DNA of 62,065 nt. Origin: Paenibacillus campinasensis. Lineage in GTDB: Bacteria; Bacillota; Bacilli; Paenibacillales; Paenibacillaceae. A program made the translations under genes and the position numbers. Within the stretch, counting starts at the first letter, position 1. The number at the start of each line of letters is the position of its first letter. Below the pieces are notes generated by a model that made no database searches, was not told the DNA's origin, and saw only the letters and a program-made list of their open reading frames with translations. Of the stretch, positions 8,751 through 17,866 are shown piece after piece. The DNA is taken from assembly GCF_002272015.1 (NCBI RefSeq), contig NZ_NPBY01000031.1, forward strand, positions 1-62,065, given 5' to 3'.

Positions 8751-9242
8751 CTACTTCAGATTGACCGTGTGGTTGAGCTCGGTCTCAGAGCGGGCGCCTG
8801 TAAGCTGGGAGAACATCCGCTTCATCATTTTGGTCCAGTTGCCTGTCTCCCAATATTCAGCCGCTTCCGCCTTCACCTTGATCAGAACAAGCTGCGGATC
8901 ATCGCTTGTCGTTTGCAGCAGCTTGGCATATCCCGGGTTCCACAGTTCCTTGATTTTCGCCCGATCCTCAATCCGTTCGCCTTGTCCGCGAATCGAAACA
9001 TAGGATTTCCCGACATAAGCCACGTTGACATGCGGATTGTCTTGAAGCTGATGGTACTTGTCCGTATCTTCCTTGGTCAGAAACCAAAGATCACCGTCAA
9101 ACTCCACCTCCTGCGTCTTCATAGGGCGCGAAACGAGCCCGTCCTCAGAAACGGTTGTCAGCATAGCTATATCAATCCCTTTGATCAGCTCCCGGACCGT
9201 CTCCACTGCCTCCTGATGTGCCGTTGTTTGACCATTCGCCAT
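8751..9242 (-). CDS. General stress protein 26-like, pyridoxamine 5'-phosphate oxidase fold
   Basis: The 163-residue protein belongs to the split-barrel FMN-binding superfamily of general stress protein 26 (B. subtilis YdaG type). Visible features are AMLTTVSEDGLVSRPM near residue 30, DLWFLTKEDTDKYHQLQDNP near 55 and VNVAYVGKSYVSIRGQGE near 80, which form the barrel core. Members bind flavin or F420-like cofactors, but the reaction here is unknown. I prefer the ATG at 9242, eight bases after GGAG, over the upstream GTG at 9251. It is convergent with the DesR-like gene and stands alone. Confidence 0.85.
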   Translation of the reverse strand: MANGQTTAHQEAVETVRELIKGIDIAMLTTVSEDGLVSRPMKTQEVEFDGDLWFLTKEDTDKYHQLQDNPHVNVAYVGKSYVSIRGQGERIEDRAKIKELWNPGYAKLLQTTSDDPQLVLIKVKAEAAEYWETGNWTKMMKRMFSQLTGARSETELNHTVNLK

Positions 9243-9321
9243 TGTTCTCACTCCAGTTCTTCGTGGTTGATTGTTTCAACGTTAGGTTAAGCAAGCCGGA
9301 CCCAAAATAAACAGACAACGC

Positions 9322-9360
9322 AAAAAGACCAAAACCTCCGTCTCCGGCTGTCTTGGTCTT
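9322..9360 (-). terminator. Rho-independent terminator of the TPR-SUKH gene
   Basis: On the minus strand an eight-base stem (AAGACCAA/TTGGTCTT) encloses about 20 bases with a small inner stem and ends in a run of T residues. It lies about 30 bases after the stop of the gene ending at 9393. Confidence 0.65.
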
Positions 9361-9392
9361 GACTTAAGACTTTCCGTGCTTTCGCACTCTGC

Positions 9393-10292
9393 TCAGTTCT
9401 CGGACTGCAGGCCGTTCACAAACGCCTCAAAGCTTGGCGCCAGCGGGGTAATGCGGTAACCGTCTGCCTTGTCCACATGGACAACCTCGGGAACCCCGTC
9501 GTTACCGGATTCACGATAATCGAGCATGACCACCTCGCTGTCCGACGGACATGTTGCAATGACAACACCGATCTCAGGGTAGCCGCCCTGCTCAATGATA
9601 TGCCGGCTGCCAGCGGATCCGCAAAGGGAAAGCTTCTTCTCCCGTCCGATGCCGAGAATGCCTGAAATTGTAATCGACTCCTTCTCCTCCGAGCCTGTCC
9701 CCCCGAGCAGGAAGAGGCGCTTGCGGGGAATCCCTCCGTTATGCTGCTTCATCATATGTACATAATGCGGCGGCAGCTTGAATACGAGCTCTTCTTCCAC
9801 CGAGGCGATCAGCCCATCTGTCGGAGAAGCCATCGTATATTGTTCAGCTGCAGGGTGACTGTCATCCCAAAAATCTGCTGCGTTGACATTCCTGGCAGCA
9901 GTTGATCGAGCGGCCCGAGCAGCGGCTGCTTTCGCCTTCTCTTCCTTCTTCTTGATCAAGTCCAGGAACTCCAGCGTGTCCTCATCGTCAGGCTCCAGAC
10001 GATCTGCATGCTCAAAGGCACGACGGGCATCCTCGTAGCGCTTCAAGTAGTAATAGGCCAGACCGATGCGGTAATGCCACAACGCGTCCTCCTGTCCTTC
10101 CTCCTCGATCAAGAGAAACTGCTCCACCGCTTCCTCGTAACGCTCCAGATTGTTAAGCGCCCGCCCCAAATGGCTGATCAGCTCGTAATCCCTTTCCTCC
10201 TCAGGTATTTCCGTGATGGCATCTACAATTTCTTCGAATTCATCTTCCTCATGCCATGTTTCCAGCTGTTCGATTAAATCCTCTCGCATCAT
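9393..10292 (-). CDS. TPR protein with C-terminal SMI1/KNR4 (SUKH) domain
   Basis: The 299-residue protein has tetratricopeptide-like helices over residues 20-115 (for example ALWHYRIGLAYYYLKRYEDARRAFEHADRLEPDD), a charged Lys/Ala-rich linker (about 115-140) and an SMI1/KNR4 domain (about 155-295; ELVFKLPPHYVHMMKQHNGG). SUKH domains occur in immunity proteins against contact-dependent and polymorphic toxins and in housekeeping regulators. No toxin or secretion gene is adjacent, so an immunity role is not supported here. The gene has its own ribosome binding site (GGAGG) and terminator. Either of two adjacent ATGs could be the start. Confidence 0.85.
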   Translation of the reverse strand: MMREDLIEQLETWHEEDEFEEIVDAITEIPEEERDYELISHLGRALNNLERYEEAVEQFLLIEEEGQEDALWHYRIGLAYYYLKRYEDARRAFEHADRLEPDDEDTLEFLDLIKKKEEKAKAAAARAARSTAARNVNAADFWDDSHPAAEQYTMASPTDGLIASVEEELVFKLPPHYVHMMKQHNGGIPRKRLFLLGGTGSEEKESITISGILGIGREKKLSLCGSAGSRHIIEQGGYPEIGVVIATCPSDSEVVMLDYRESGNDGVPEVVHVDKADGYRITPLAPSFEAFVNGLQSEN

Positions 10293-10465
10293 TTCTGCCT
10301 CCTACCTTATCATCCCTTATGCAAATTATATCATTCTTGACAGCCGCCTCTCCACTTTGCCGGTGACGCTTTCACGTCAATTCTGGCTGCATTGGGGGCG
10401 ACCTCTGAACAGCGTCCGCTATAGCAACAATGGACCGCTCGCTGGCTGCCTCCTGGCAGCTCCCT

Positions 10466-11302
10466 TCAGCGGCTGCTTCTCGCTGCTGTCCTGCCTTCGA
10501 TTACGAATTGTGCCGCAGCTGCACACTGCTCCTCACGAACACCCTCCAACGTGACAAATCCATGCGGCTTATGCTGCTCCAGCAGCTCCCAAAACAGCGG
10601 ATAATGCAGTTCTCCAAGCCCTGCCGCTGTCTCCTTAAGTTCTCCATCCGAACGGAGGATCAGGTCCTTGGCATGGGCGCTAACGATGCGAGATCCGAAC
10701 TGCTCAAAGGCAGATTGGATAACCTCGTCCTGGCGTTCATAATTGGAAGCGTTTAATAAATTGCACGGATCGATAACGACTCCTACACATGAGGAGGGGA
10801 AGCGTTCGAGCGTTGCGGCCATCGTATCCGGCGAGTCTATCAGATGCCCTTGCGCAGCCTCCAGTCCAATCGTTACGCCCCACCGTTCAGCCTCTTCCAC
10901 CAGCTCCTCCAGCGCATGATGCAGCCGCTCCCAATATTGCGGCAAGCGAGCAGAATCCTCGGGTTTACCCACCTCCGTAGCTACGATCGGAGCTCCAAAA
11001 TGCCGCGCACAGCGGAGATGCTCCTTAAACCGGTCGATATTATGCCGATAGACGTCATCATCCAGATCAACCAGGCTTGCGTAACAGCCCAGCACCGCTA
11101 TACGAACCTGATGCTCCGCAAAAGCACCGCCAATCTCACTCGCCAAGCCCGGGCTGAGCTTTCCAAGTGAGCAGTCCACATCCGTAATCGCTTTGGACAG
11201 CGCAAGCTGAACATACGGAAACCCATATTCAGCGACCTTCCGTGCCAGCTCCTTATACGGCTGCTTCCCCAACAGATGCGCTAAAATTCCGACGGACATC
11301 AT
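10466..11302 (-). CDS. Sugar phosphate isomerase/epimerase, TIM-barrel (AP-endonuclease 2 family)
   Basis: This 278-residue protein has the alternating strand-helix pattern of the xylose-isomerase-like TIM-barrel family, with metal-ligand type segments GLEAAQGH (about residue 148), VVIDPCNLLN (about 175), VSAHAKD (about 212) and FVTLEGV (about 248). Members isomerise or epimerise sugars and inositols with a divalent metal; the substrate cannot be told from sequence. A strong AGGAGGAG site precedes two adjacent ATG codons. It runs in the same direction as the TPR-SUKH gene but with a 170-base gap, so it is probably a separate unit. Confidence 0.85.
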   Translation of the reverse strand: MMSVGILAHLLGKQPYKELARKVAEYGFPYVQLALSKAITDVDCSLGKLSPGLASEIGGAFAEHQVRIAVLGCYASLVDLDDDVYRHNIDRFKEHLRCARHFGAPIVATEVGKPEDSARLPQYWERLHHALEELVEEAERWGVTIGLEAAQGHLIDSPDTMAATLERFPSSCVGVVIDPCNLLNASNYERQDEVIQSAFEQFGSRIVSAHAKDLILRSDGELKETAAGLGELHYPLFWELLEQHKPHGFVTLEGVREEQCAAAAQFVIEGRTAARSSR

Positions 11303-11506
11303 CCTCTCCTCCTACCTATGGCTATATTTCCCCCGGTACGCCTTAGCAGCTTGATCAGCATCATGCATGATGACACGTCCAGGTCCCTGCATTTAAGATA
11401 ACATGATTTCCTTCTTCTGGAAACGGATAGAGGTTCGGATGACTAAGCAGGTATAATCTAGCATCAACATTGGTTCAGTTCCCCCCCGGGAGTATCCCGC
11501 TTTTAT

Positions 11507-11536
11507 TTGAAATGTTAAAGCTCTTGCATATATGAT
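11507..11536 (+). promoter_or_regulatory. Sigma-A promoter of the IF-3 paralogue
   Basis: TTGAAA at 11507-11512 and TATGAT at 11531-11536 are 18 bases apart and end 32 bases before the GTG start of the downstream gene. A short GC stem at 11487-11499 followed by T-rich sequence lies just upstream. Confidence 0.65.
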
Positions 11537-11568
11537 AGCTGTAACTATATTTCTGGGAGGCATCCTAC

Positions 11569-12090
11569 GTGGCAGTACTTATTAATGAACAAATCAGAGC
11601 TTCCGAAGTTGATCTAACCGGCTTAAGCGGTGAGCATCTCGGGGTGGTATCCAGAGAGGAAGCACTCGCGATGGCACGGTCACAAGGACTGGATCTCGTC
11701 TGCACCTCGCTCATGAGCAGTCCTCCGCCATGCACTTTGGTTCCCAAAGGTCGAGGAAAGGCCCTGGCACAGAAGAAAGCAGCGCCAACCAAGCCGGACG
11801 CCAGCCGTAATAGCGGGAAGAGCAAGAGCGCCAAGGAAAAGGTGAAGGAGTTCCGCTTCACTGCACATATCGAGGAGCATGACTACGACACCAAGCTTCG
11901 CCAGGCAGACAAACACCTCCGCTCAGGCAAGCCTGTTCAGCTCGTCGTCAAAGCGACCGGAGCCAAAGAAGCTGCCGCCGCCAAGGCGGTTTTGGAGCGG
12001 CTGCTGATGGACCTGAAGGATGTCGGAGTGAAAGAGAGCGGCATTCAGACGAGCGGCAAAGGCTCGCAGGTGAGAGTGAATCCGAAATGA
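11569..12090 (+). CDS. Diverged stand-alone IF-3-like protein
   Basis: The 173-residue protein keeps the IF-3 layout: an N-terminal domain (INEQIRASEVDL, residues 4-15; EHLGVVSREEALAMARSQGLDLV, about 24-46), a Lys/Ala-rich linker (about 63-95) and a C-terminal domain (FTAHIEEHDYDTKLRQADKHL, about 100-120). Normal IF-3 binds the 30S subunit and polices start-codon choice. Here the conserved RFRGRE segment of the C-domain is replaced by VVKATGAKEA, and no rpmI or rplT follows, so this is a paralogue and not the housekeeping infC. The start is GTG with GGGAGG upstream. It has its own promoter and a strong terminator. Its function is unknown; ribosome binding under stress or in sporulation is a guess. 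Confidence 0.8.
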   Translation: MAVLINEQIRASEVDLTGLSGEHLGVVSREEALAMARSQGLDLVCTSLMSSPPPCTLVPKGRGKALAQKKAAPTKPDASRNSGKSKSAKEKVKEFRFTAHIEEHDYDTKLRQADKHLRSGKPVQLVVKATGAKEAAAAKAVLERLLMDLKDVGVKESGIQTSGKGSQVRVNPK

Positions 12091-12111
12091 ATAGAAAAGG
12101 TGAATCCTGAC

Positions 12112-12141
12112 ACACCAACCTTCACGGTTGGTGTTATTTTT
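12112..12141 (+). terminator. Rho-independent terminator of the IF-3 paralogue
   Basis: A perfect nine-base-pair stem (ACACCAACC/GGTTGGTGT) with loop TTCAC is followed by TATTTTTAT, 22 bases after the stop codon. Confidence 0.9.
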
Positions 12142-12440
12142 ATGCAACTGGCTTGAAAACAAGGCCCATTTAATCGTTAATTCAATTTGATAACAAGGTT
12201 GTAGAGTTTTTGTAGAGTTTTTGTAGAGTTCCCCTTGATAAATTTAACAATGACGAATTTTGATATTTTTTAGCGAAATCATGTGAAATCTTGGGTAGTT
12301 TTTTCATTACATTTAATAAGGAAGGTGAATAATCAAGCAACTACGTGTATGAAGAAAATGGATCATAAGACAACGATATCGAAATCGTAAAACGACGTAC
12401 GATAGTAACACTAGAGACATCTTAGAAAGGAATGATCTGA
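12142..12440. other. AT-rich intergenic region before the SLH surface gene
   Basis: This stretch is clearly richer in AT than its neighbours. It contains a triple 11-base repeat at 12200-12232, directly followed by a possible -35 (TTGATA at 12235-12240) without a clear -10. The ribosome binding site (AAAGGA) for the surface gene lies at its end. No gene is supported here. Confidence 0.5.
12200..12232 (+). repeat. Three tandem copies of an 11-base unit
   Basis: The unit TGTAGAGTTTT occurs at 12200-12210 and 12211-12221, with a third copy at 12222-12232 whose last two bases are CC. The period of 11 bases places each copy on the same face of the helix. It sits immediately upstream of a possible -35 of the SLH surface gene, so a regulator array is plausible. 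Confidence 0.7.
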
Positions 12441-15400
12441 ATGCACGCCCACCATATTAATTTGCGTAAAATCGGGATTATGTTTCTGATTTTTACGCTA
12501 GTCTTTACGGGCATTAGCGTAAGTTTAGGAGCTCCGGTAAGCTATGCCGCTTCTTCGGCAGTTTACGTATCCAGTAGCAAGGGCGATGACATCAATGGTG
12601 ATGGATCTGAAGCGACGCCATACGCTACCTTAAAGACGGCCTATACAGAGGTTAGTGACGGGGGAACGATATATCTCCTGGACGACATCACACAAACTAC
12701 TAAAAACTCAGAGGCACTTAAGCTTAATTTAGACAAGCGCGTTACGATAACAACGGCTCCTGGAGTAAATACTGTTATGATTAAGCGTGGTGAGCCAAGC
12801 GGTAATAACGCTCTAGACACGCAATTTGATTTAACTTCAGGAGAGCTAACATTAAAAAATATTATCATTGATAGCAATTTCAATAATCAGAGGATCAGTG
12901 GAAGAATAGTTAATGTCTTTGGAGGTTCACGACTGATTATCGAAGAAGGGGCTGTTTTACGTGGAAGTAACTCAGGATTTTCTGGAAGCGTAATTCATGT
13001 CGACAACACAGGATCGGTCGTAGAAATGAAAGGTGGAGAAATTAGAGAAAATATTTCTACCGGCGCGGCGGTCTTGGTGGATAGTGGATCACAATTTATT
13101 ATGACCGGGGGCCTAATCACGGACAATATTGGTGGAGGAATTTCATTCCGCAGTAATCCTAGTGGTATGCTCGTAATGTCGGGTGAGGCACGGATCACGG
13201 GGAATACCAATAGTACGGGCAAAGCGTTAAACGTTAATATGGCAAACTATAAAAGTCTTATTTTAGATGGTCCGTTTACTGGAGAGGCAGGTATTACCAC
13301 ACAGAGTATGACAGCAGGGACCCAGTTTGGACAAGCAACAGATGCCGGCTTGGGCAGTATTGAAAATCTGTTTGCCGACTCTGGTGCTCTTCTTGCAAGT
13401 TATGATGCAAACAATACTCTGGTATGGCGATCATTCAAGAATGAAATAAGCCAACCGAGTACCGATGGTGAGATTACGGGGACAACGCTGACGGCGAACG
13501 GGAACTGGGAACTCCCATTAGATGATACTCTCAATCCAGGTGCATATACGATCACAGTTTCAGCAAGTAATAAGAAAACTCAGTCGGAACCTGTAAATAG
13601 ACAATTTGTAGTAGTAGATAAAACGGCGCTAGAAAACAAAGTGACCGAAATTAGCAACGAAAACCTGGTTCAGGCAGAATACACACCAGCCACCTGGCAG
13701 GCTTTGCAGGATGCGCTGGACGAAGCTAACCGGGTACTGAACGACGGAAATGCTACACAAGAGCAAGTTAATAACGCACTTCAGGCAGTACGCGATGCAA
13801 GAAATGCACTGGCACGAAAGCTCATCATACCATCTACGGGCGCCCTTCATCCGAATGTGTCTGCAGATGTTTATGAATACTCGATGAACGTGGACTACAG
13901 CACAACCGAGCTTCGATTCACGGTAAATCCGGTAACCCCAGATGCAACGATTACATTGAATGGGCATCGTAGTAAACAGTGGACAAGCCAGTGAGGCTAT
14001 TGCTCTGAATGTAGGAAGTAATGAAATCACGATGGTTATTACAGAGAAAGACGGAACAACCTCCACATACACCATTAACGTAACGAGAGCAGCTGCTCCG
14101 AACGGTGGAGGTAACAATGGCGGTGGAAACGGCGGCAATAGCGGCAATAATGGAGGCAGCGGAAATATCACTACACCTCCTCCTAGCCCAGCACCGTCTA
14201 ATGTTGAAAGAATTACGGTCAATGTCGAAGCTAGCGGAAAAGGCGTCGTGGCTCAGACCGTTATCGAACGGACAAGCAATGCCGATGGCACCAAGAGTGA
14301 TAAAGTAACATTTGAATCGTCCAAGGCGACTGAAGCCGTCCAGAAAACACTGGCAGCAGGCTCAACCGCAGTTCGCATTGTCATTCCTGATGAGAATGAC
14401 GAAGTGAAGGATGTACGGGTAGAGCTTCCTGTGGCGGCACTTAAAACCGTGCACGAGTCAGGACTCGATCTCGAAATCTTCACCGATAACGGGATGATCA
14501 CCATTCCAAATGCATCGCTTCGTGATTTGAATCAAAATCTGTACTTCCATCTCGTGCCTATCAAGCAAGTTGATGAGCGCAAGCAAGTGGAAGAACGGGC
14601 CAAGAAGGAACAGCTCGTTCGAGAAGTATTGAATGATGGCAATATCTATGTCGTCGATCGTCCATTCACGATCGAAACGAACATGCCTAGCCGTCCTGTA
14701 CAGATCACCTTGCCAATGAACAGCAGCCATATTCCGGCAGATGCCTCTAAACGGGCGTTGTTCCTGTCGAATCTGGCCATCTTCATCGAGCATAGTGATG
14801 GAGAGCGCAAGCTGGTTACACCTGAACTTGGCGAATATGCAGAAGGCGTTCTAGGTCTAACGTTTGAAATCGGGAAGTTCAGCACATTCACGATCCTGAA
14901 TCTGGACCAGGGTGCAGAAGGCACACACAGCGCCTATATGGTCGGCTTCCCGGACGGAACCTTTAAACCGGCTCAAGCCTTGACCCGTGCCCAAATCGCT
15001 ACCATTCTGTCTCGGGTGCTGGATCTGCCTGCAGCAGGTACAGCTGTCGCTTACCCTGACGTAACCGAAACACATTGGGCAAGCGAGGCCATTCGTTTCG
15101 CGACCGTCACTGGCCTAATGCAGGGAATGCCAGATGGCAGCTTCCAACCGGAAAAAGCGATCTCCCGTGCAGAAATGGCCACCATCATTGCCCGTCTGCA
15201 GAATCTGACGGGAGAAGCGAATCACAGCTTCAGTGATGTGCGCGGCCACTGGGCTGAAGGCAGCATCGCGAATGTATATGTAGCTGGGTACATGGAAGGA
15301 ATGCCGGATGGCAGCTTCCAGCCTAACAAAACATTAACGCGTGCTGAAGCGGTGGTTGTATTCAACCGTCTTCTTCCAAAGAGGCCCACTGTACGAAGTC

Positions 15401-15517
15401 ACAGCCTCTTGGACCGATGTAGCTACGACCCACTGGGCATTCCATCATATTGAAGAAGCGTCCCGGGATCACAGCTATATCACTCGGAATGACGGCGGTG
15501 AGACCATCGTCGAGTAA
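12441..15517 (+). pseudogene. SLH-anchored surface protein, interrupted by two frameshifts
   Basis: The reading runs through three frames: 12441 to about 13962, then to about 15380, then to the TAA at 15515-15517. Rejoined, it is a protein of about 1025 residues. It has a signal peptide (cleavage near Ala-Ala at residues 35-38), a beta-helix-like region (about 40-330), a FIVAR domain (about 395-460), a cadherin-like sandwich (about 465-545), an Asn/Gly-rich linker, a Paenibacillus-type beta domain (about 595-830) and three SLH domains. SLH domains bind pyruvylated wall polymer and hold the protein on the cell surface. Dropping one G from GGG at 13962-13964 and one A from AAA at 15378-15380 restores both the cadherin-like domain and the usual SLH ending (RGPLYEV and EEASRDHSY). 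Base-call errors are therefore as likely as true inactivation. The N-terminal half is richer in AT than the C-terminal half. Confidence 0.8.
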
Positions 15518-15550
15518 GTCATAGTCTCCATAAGAACAACATCTAATCCA

Positions 15551-15588
15551 TAGCCCCCAACCACTCTCTGGTTGGGGGCTATTTATGT
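15551..15588 (+). terminator. Rho-independent terminator of the SLH surface gene
   Basis: A 13-base-pair stem starting TAGCCCCCAACCA with a five-base loop (CTCTC) is followed by TTTATGTT, 33 bases after the restored stop codon. Confidence 0.85.
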
Positions 15589-15621
15589 TCCCAAAATAAC
15601 ACGACATCCAACTTCTCCGCA

Positions 15622-15650
15622 TTGCAACCAAAGGCGATATCCGATATATT
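15622..15650 (+). promoter_or_regulatory. Sigma-A promoter giving a probable leaderless gntR transcript
   Basis: TTGCAA at 15622-15627 and TATATT at 15645-15650 are 17 bases apart. The usual transcription start, six to eight bases after the -10, falls on the ATG of the regulator at 15657. No ribosome binding site precedes that ATG. Confidence 0.6.
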
Positions 15651-15656
15651 GGTTTT

Positions 15657-16322
15657 ATGAATACGAATCATATTAAACCCATTAAACGACTGTCCCTGCG
15701 CGATGAGGTTTATCATGCATTAAAAAAGTCGATTATCACACTGGAATTGCAGCCAGGCCAGCGGCTGAGCGACAAGGAGTTAGCCGACCAGTTCGGCATT
15801 AGCCGCACCCCGGTCAGAGAGGCATTGAAAAGGCTTGAAGACGAAGGACTTATAGGATCACTCCCCGGTTCTTCAACGTTTGTGGCACCCATCCAATTCG
15901 AGGAGGCGAAGCATGCATTTACGGTGGTTGCCGCGCTGCACGCATTAGCAGCAAGGCTCGCATGTCCTATTATGCAGGAGGAGGACATCGCCGCTCTGGA
16001 AGCGATCAATGAAGAACTGCGGCTGGCCATTGAGCAGGGCGATGTTATTCAGGCCATAGAGGCGGATACCCGGTTTCATCACGTTTTCCTTGATGCGGCT
16101 GCCAATCCGGAGATCCTGCTGGCCATGGAGCGCTGTGTTCCGAAGATTCACCGTCTGGAGGTCGCGCAATTCAATCATGTTAAAGGGATCGGATCGGTAG
16201 CGCAGCATCGGCGCATCCTGTCGGCACTCCGCAACAAGGAGTATGAGAAAACGGTCCGGCTTGTCGAAGAAAACTGGTTAAGTCTTGGCGAATTGCTGAC
16301 ACAACCAACGGAGCCGAGGTGA
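15657..16322 (+). CDS. GntR-family regulator with FCD domain
   Basis: The 221-residue protein has an N-terminal winged helix-turn-helix (about residues 10-78; LADQFGISRTPVREALKRLEDEGLI) and a C-terminal all-helical FCD ligand-binding domain (about 85-215; DTRFHHVFLDAAANPEIL carries the metal-ligand Asp and His). FadR/FCD-type GntR regulators respond to small organic acids and usually control adjacent genes. The transporter starts seven bases after its stop, with its ribosome binding site overlapping the stop, so the two are one operon and the regulator probably senses something the transporter moves. The start lacks a Shine-Dalgarno sequence and appears leaderless. Confidence 0.88.
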   Translation: MNTNHIKPIKRLSLRDEVYHALKKSIITLELQPGQRLSDKELADQFGISRTPVREALKRLEDEGLIGSLPGSSTFVAPIQFEEAKHAFTVVAALHALAARLACPIMQEEDIAALEAINEELRLAIEQGDVIQAIEADTRFHHVFLDAAANPEILLAMERCVPKIHRLEVAQFNHVKGIGSVAQHRRILSALRNKEYEKTVRLVEENWLSLGELLTQPTEPR

Positions 16323-16329
16323 GTCTTTA

Positions 16330-17316
16330 TTGAGACCTGTGTTGATCGGAATGGGCGCGGCTTTCTTTTTTGCCTTTACCTTTGTGCTTAACTCATCGAT
16401 GCAGCTGTCCGGAGGCAGCTGGATCTGGAGCGCCTCGCTGCGGTATCTCTTTATGCTTCCTTTTCTCTTAATCATCGTGCTTGCAGGACGCAAGCTGCGC
16501 CCGCTCTGGCACGAGATTCGAAGAAAGCCCGGCGCATGGCTGCTATGGAGCTGTATCGGGTTCGGCTTGTTTTACGCCCCGCTATGCTTTGCCGCCGCGT
16601 ATTCGCCTGGCTGGCTGATTGCAGGCACCTGGCAAATCACCATCATATCGGGCGCGCTTCTGACCCCTTTATTTTTCGAAACGAGGCATACACCGCAAGG
16701 GCCTGTCCAGGCCCGGGCAGCACTTCCGATCAAGGGGCTGGGCATGTCGCTCATCATCCTGCTGGGCATTGTGCTGATGCAGCTGGATCATGCCGGAAGC
16801 CTTTCTACCCGTGACCTGCTGTTCGGATTTGTGCCCGTGCTGATCGCCTCCTTCGCCTACCCGCTCGGAAACCGCAAAATGATGGAGCTGTGCGAAGGAC
16901 GGCTCGATACCACCCAGCGTGTGTTAGGTATGACCATCGCCAGTTTGCCTTTCTGGCTGCTGCTCTCCGTTTACGGCGCTATGACCGTCGGGATGCCTAG
17001 CACCGGGCAGACCTTTCAGGCGCTGCTGGTTGCGCTTCTCTCCGGTGTAATCGCTACGGTACTCTTCTTCAAGGCGACTGACATGGTGCGGGGAAATATG
17101 CAGCAGCTGGCTGCCGTAGAGGCAACCCAGTCGATGGAGGTGCTGTTCGCCCTGGCCGGCGAGCTCTGGATTCTGTCCATGCCGATCCCTTCTCCCTTAG
17201 CATGGTGCGGTGTAATCATCGTCATGATCGGAATGGCACTGCACAGCTTGATGTCCAATAGACAAGAAACCCGCTATATTCACCTGCCCCACAACCAACG
17301 AGTTGAAAAAGGTTGA
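16330..17316 (+). CDS. EmrE-type multidrug efflux transporter (DMT superfamily)
   Basis: The 328-residue protein has about ten membrane segments in the two-repeat layout of the drug/metabolite transporter superfamily and matches the multidrug-resistance efflux EmrE-like family of Firmicutes. Diagnostic stretches are the first helix GMGAAFFFAFTFVLNSSMQL, FPLG-like PLGNRKMMEL near residue 180 and AVEATQSMEVLFALAGE near 260. Substrates are unknown. The start is TTG at 16330 with GAGGTGAG upstream that overlaps the gntR stop. It is co-transcribed with the GntR regulator. No clear terminator follows: a short imperfect stem lies near 17319-17338. Confidence 0.82.
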   Translation: MRPVLIGMGAAFFFAFTFVLNSSMQLSGGSWIWSASLRYLFMLPFLLIIVLAGRKLRPLWHEIRRKPGAWLLWSCIGFGLFYAPLCFAAAYSPGWLIAGTWQITIISGALLTPLFFETRHTPQGPVQARAALPIKGLGMSLIILLGIVLMQLDHAGSLSTRDLLFGFVPVLIASFAYPLGNRKMMELCEGRLDTTQRVLGMTIASLPFWLLLSVYGAMTVGMPSTGQTFQALLVALLSGVIATVLFFKATDMVRGNMQQLAAVEATQSMEVLFALAGELWILSMPIPSPLAWCGVIIVMIGMALHSLMSNRQETRYIHLPHNQRVEKG

Positions 17317-17602
17317 TCCCCCGAGCATTACCGAGGGGCGGCTGCGAGCCAATCACAGCTCTTGGCCGTCCTTCCTTCCCCACAACCGTCCCCATATCTA
17401 TACCGTTCTTTCTCCGACTTCTCCGTCCTAACTGCCTCTTAGAACCTTACCGCCACCCGCCATCATTTGAAAAGCCGCTTATTCCCCGCTTTTGCCTGCC
17501 CACAAGTAACGCCATGTCAGACGCTGAACAAGCCCAAAGCATAACTCTCAGGCGTAAGGGAAAGCTATCGCTGAAAAAAAGATGGAGGTGCTCCCGATCG
17601 CT

Positions 17603-17866
17603 ATGAAACCACGTACACTCGCCCCTCATGAGTCGATGGACCTTCACGAGGTGCTCAACTTTAAGACATTGTGCCTGGCCAAATCCAAGTTGATGCAAGG
17701 CCTTGTGTTTGACCAGGAGCTCAAGGCGCTGATGCAAAAAGATGTAGAACAATCCATACAGGCGATTCAAGAGCTGCAGTCGGTCTACGAAAGCGTTCCT
17801 TTTCAGGCCCCAGTACCCGAAAGTCGGCCGGAACCCATCCTGAATGATGGAGGACCACTTCAATGA
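17603..17866 (+). CDS. Small CotF-partner spore coat protein (copy 1)
   Basis: This 87-residue protein shares a core with the gene at 19413: compare [18 protein letters not shown] with HELAAFKTLCMTKAKAMK, each followed by about 30 residues of helix. Such small proteins sit beside CotF-type coat proteins in Bacillus (the yraE/yraF type around adhB). I choose the ATG at 17603; the ATG at 17582 lies on the GGAGG site itself. The stop overlaps the next start (ATGA), so the two proteins are made together. The C-terminal tail is Pro-rich. The role in the coat is inferred from neighbours and family. Confidence 0.78.
   Translation: MKPRTLAPHESMDLHEVLNFKTLCLAKSKLMQGLVFDQELKALMQKDVEQSIQAIQELQSVYESVPFQAPVPESRPEPILNDGGPLQ

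Noticed and set aside
9393..10292. Toxin-immunity role for the SUKH protein
   Set aside because: No toxin, secretion or polymorphic-toxin gene lies nearby, and the TPR part suggests a housekeeping role.
12200..12232. Plasmid-type replication iterons
   Set aside because: There is no rep gene, no DnaA boxes and only three short copies; a regulatory array is more likely.
17313..17606. Plus-strand frame between the EmrE-type gene and the coat operon
   Set aside because: Pro-rich with no ribosome binding site, and it overlaps the start region of the coat gene.
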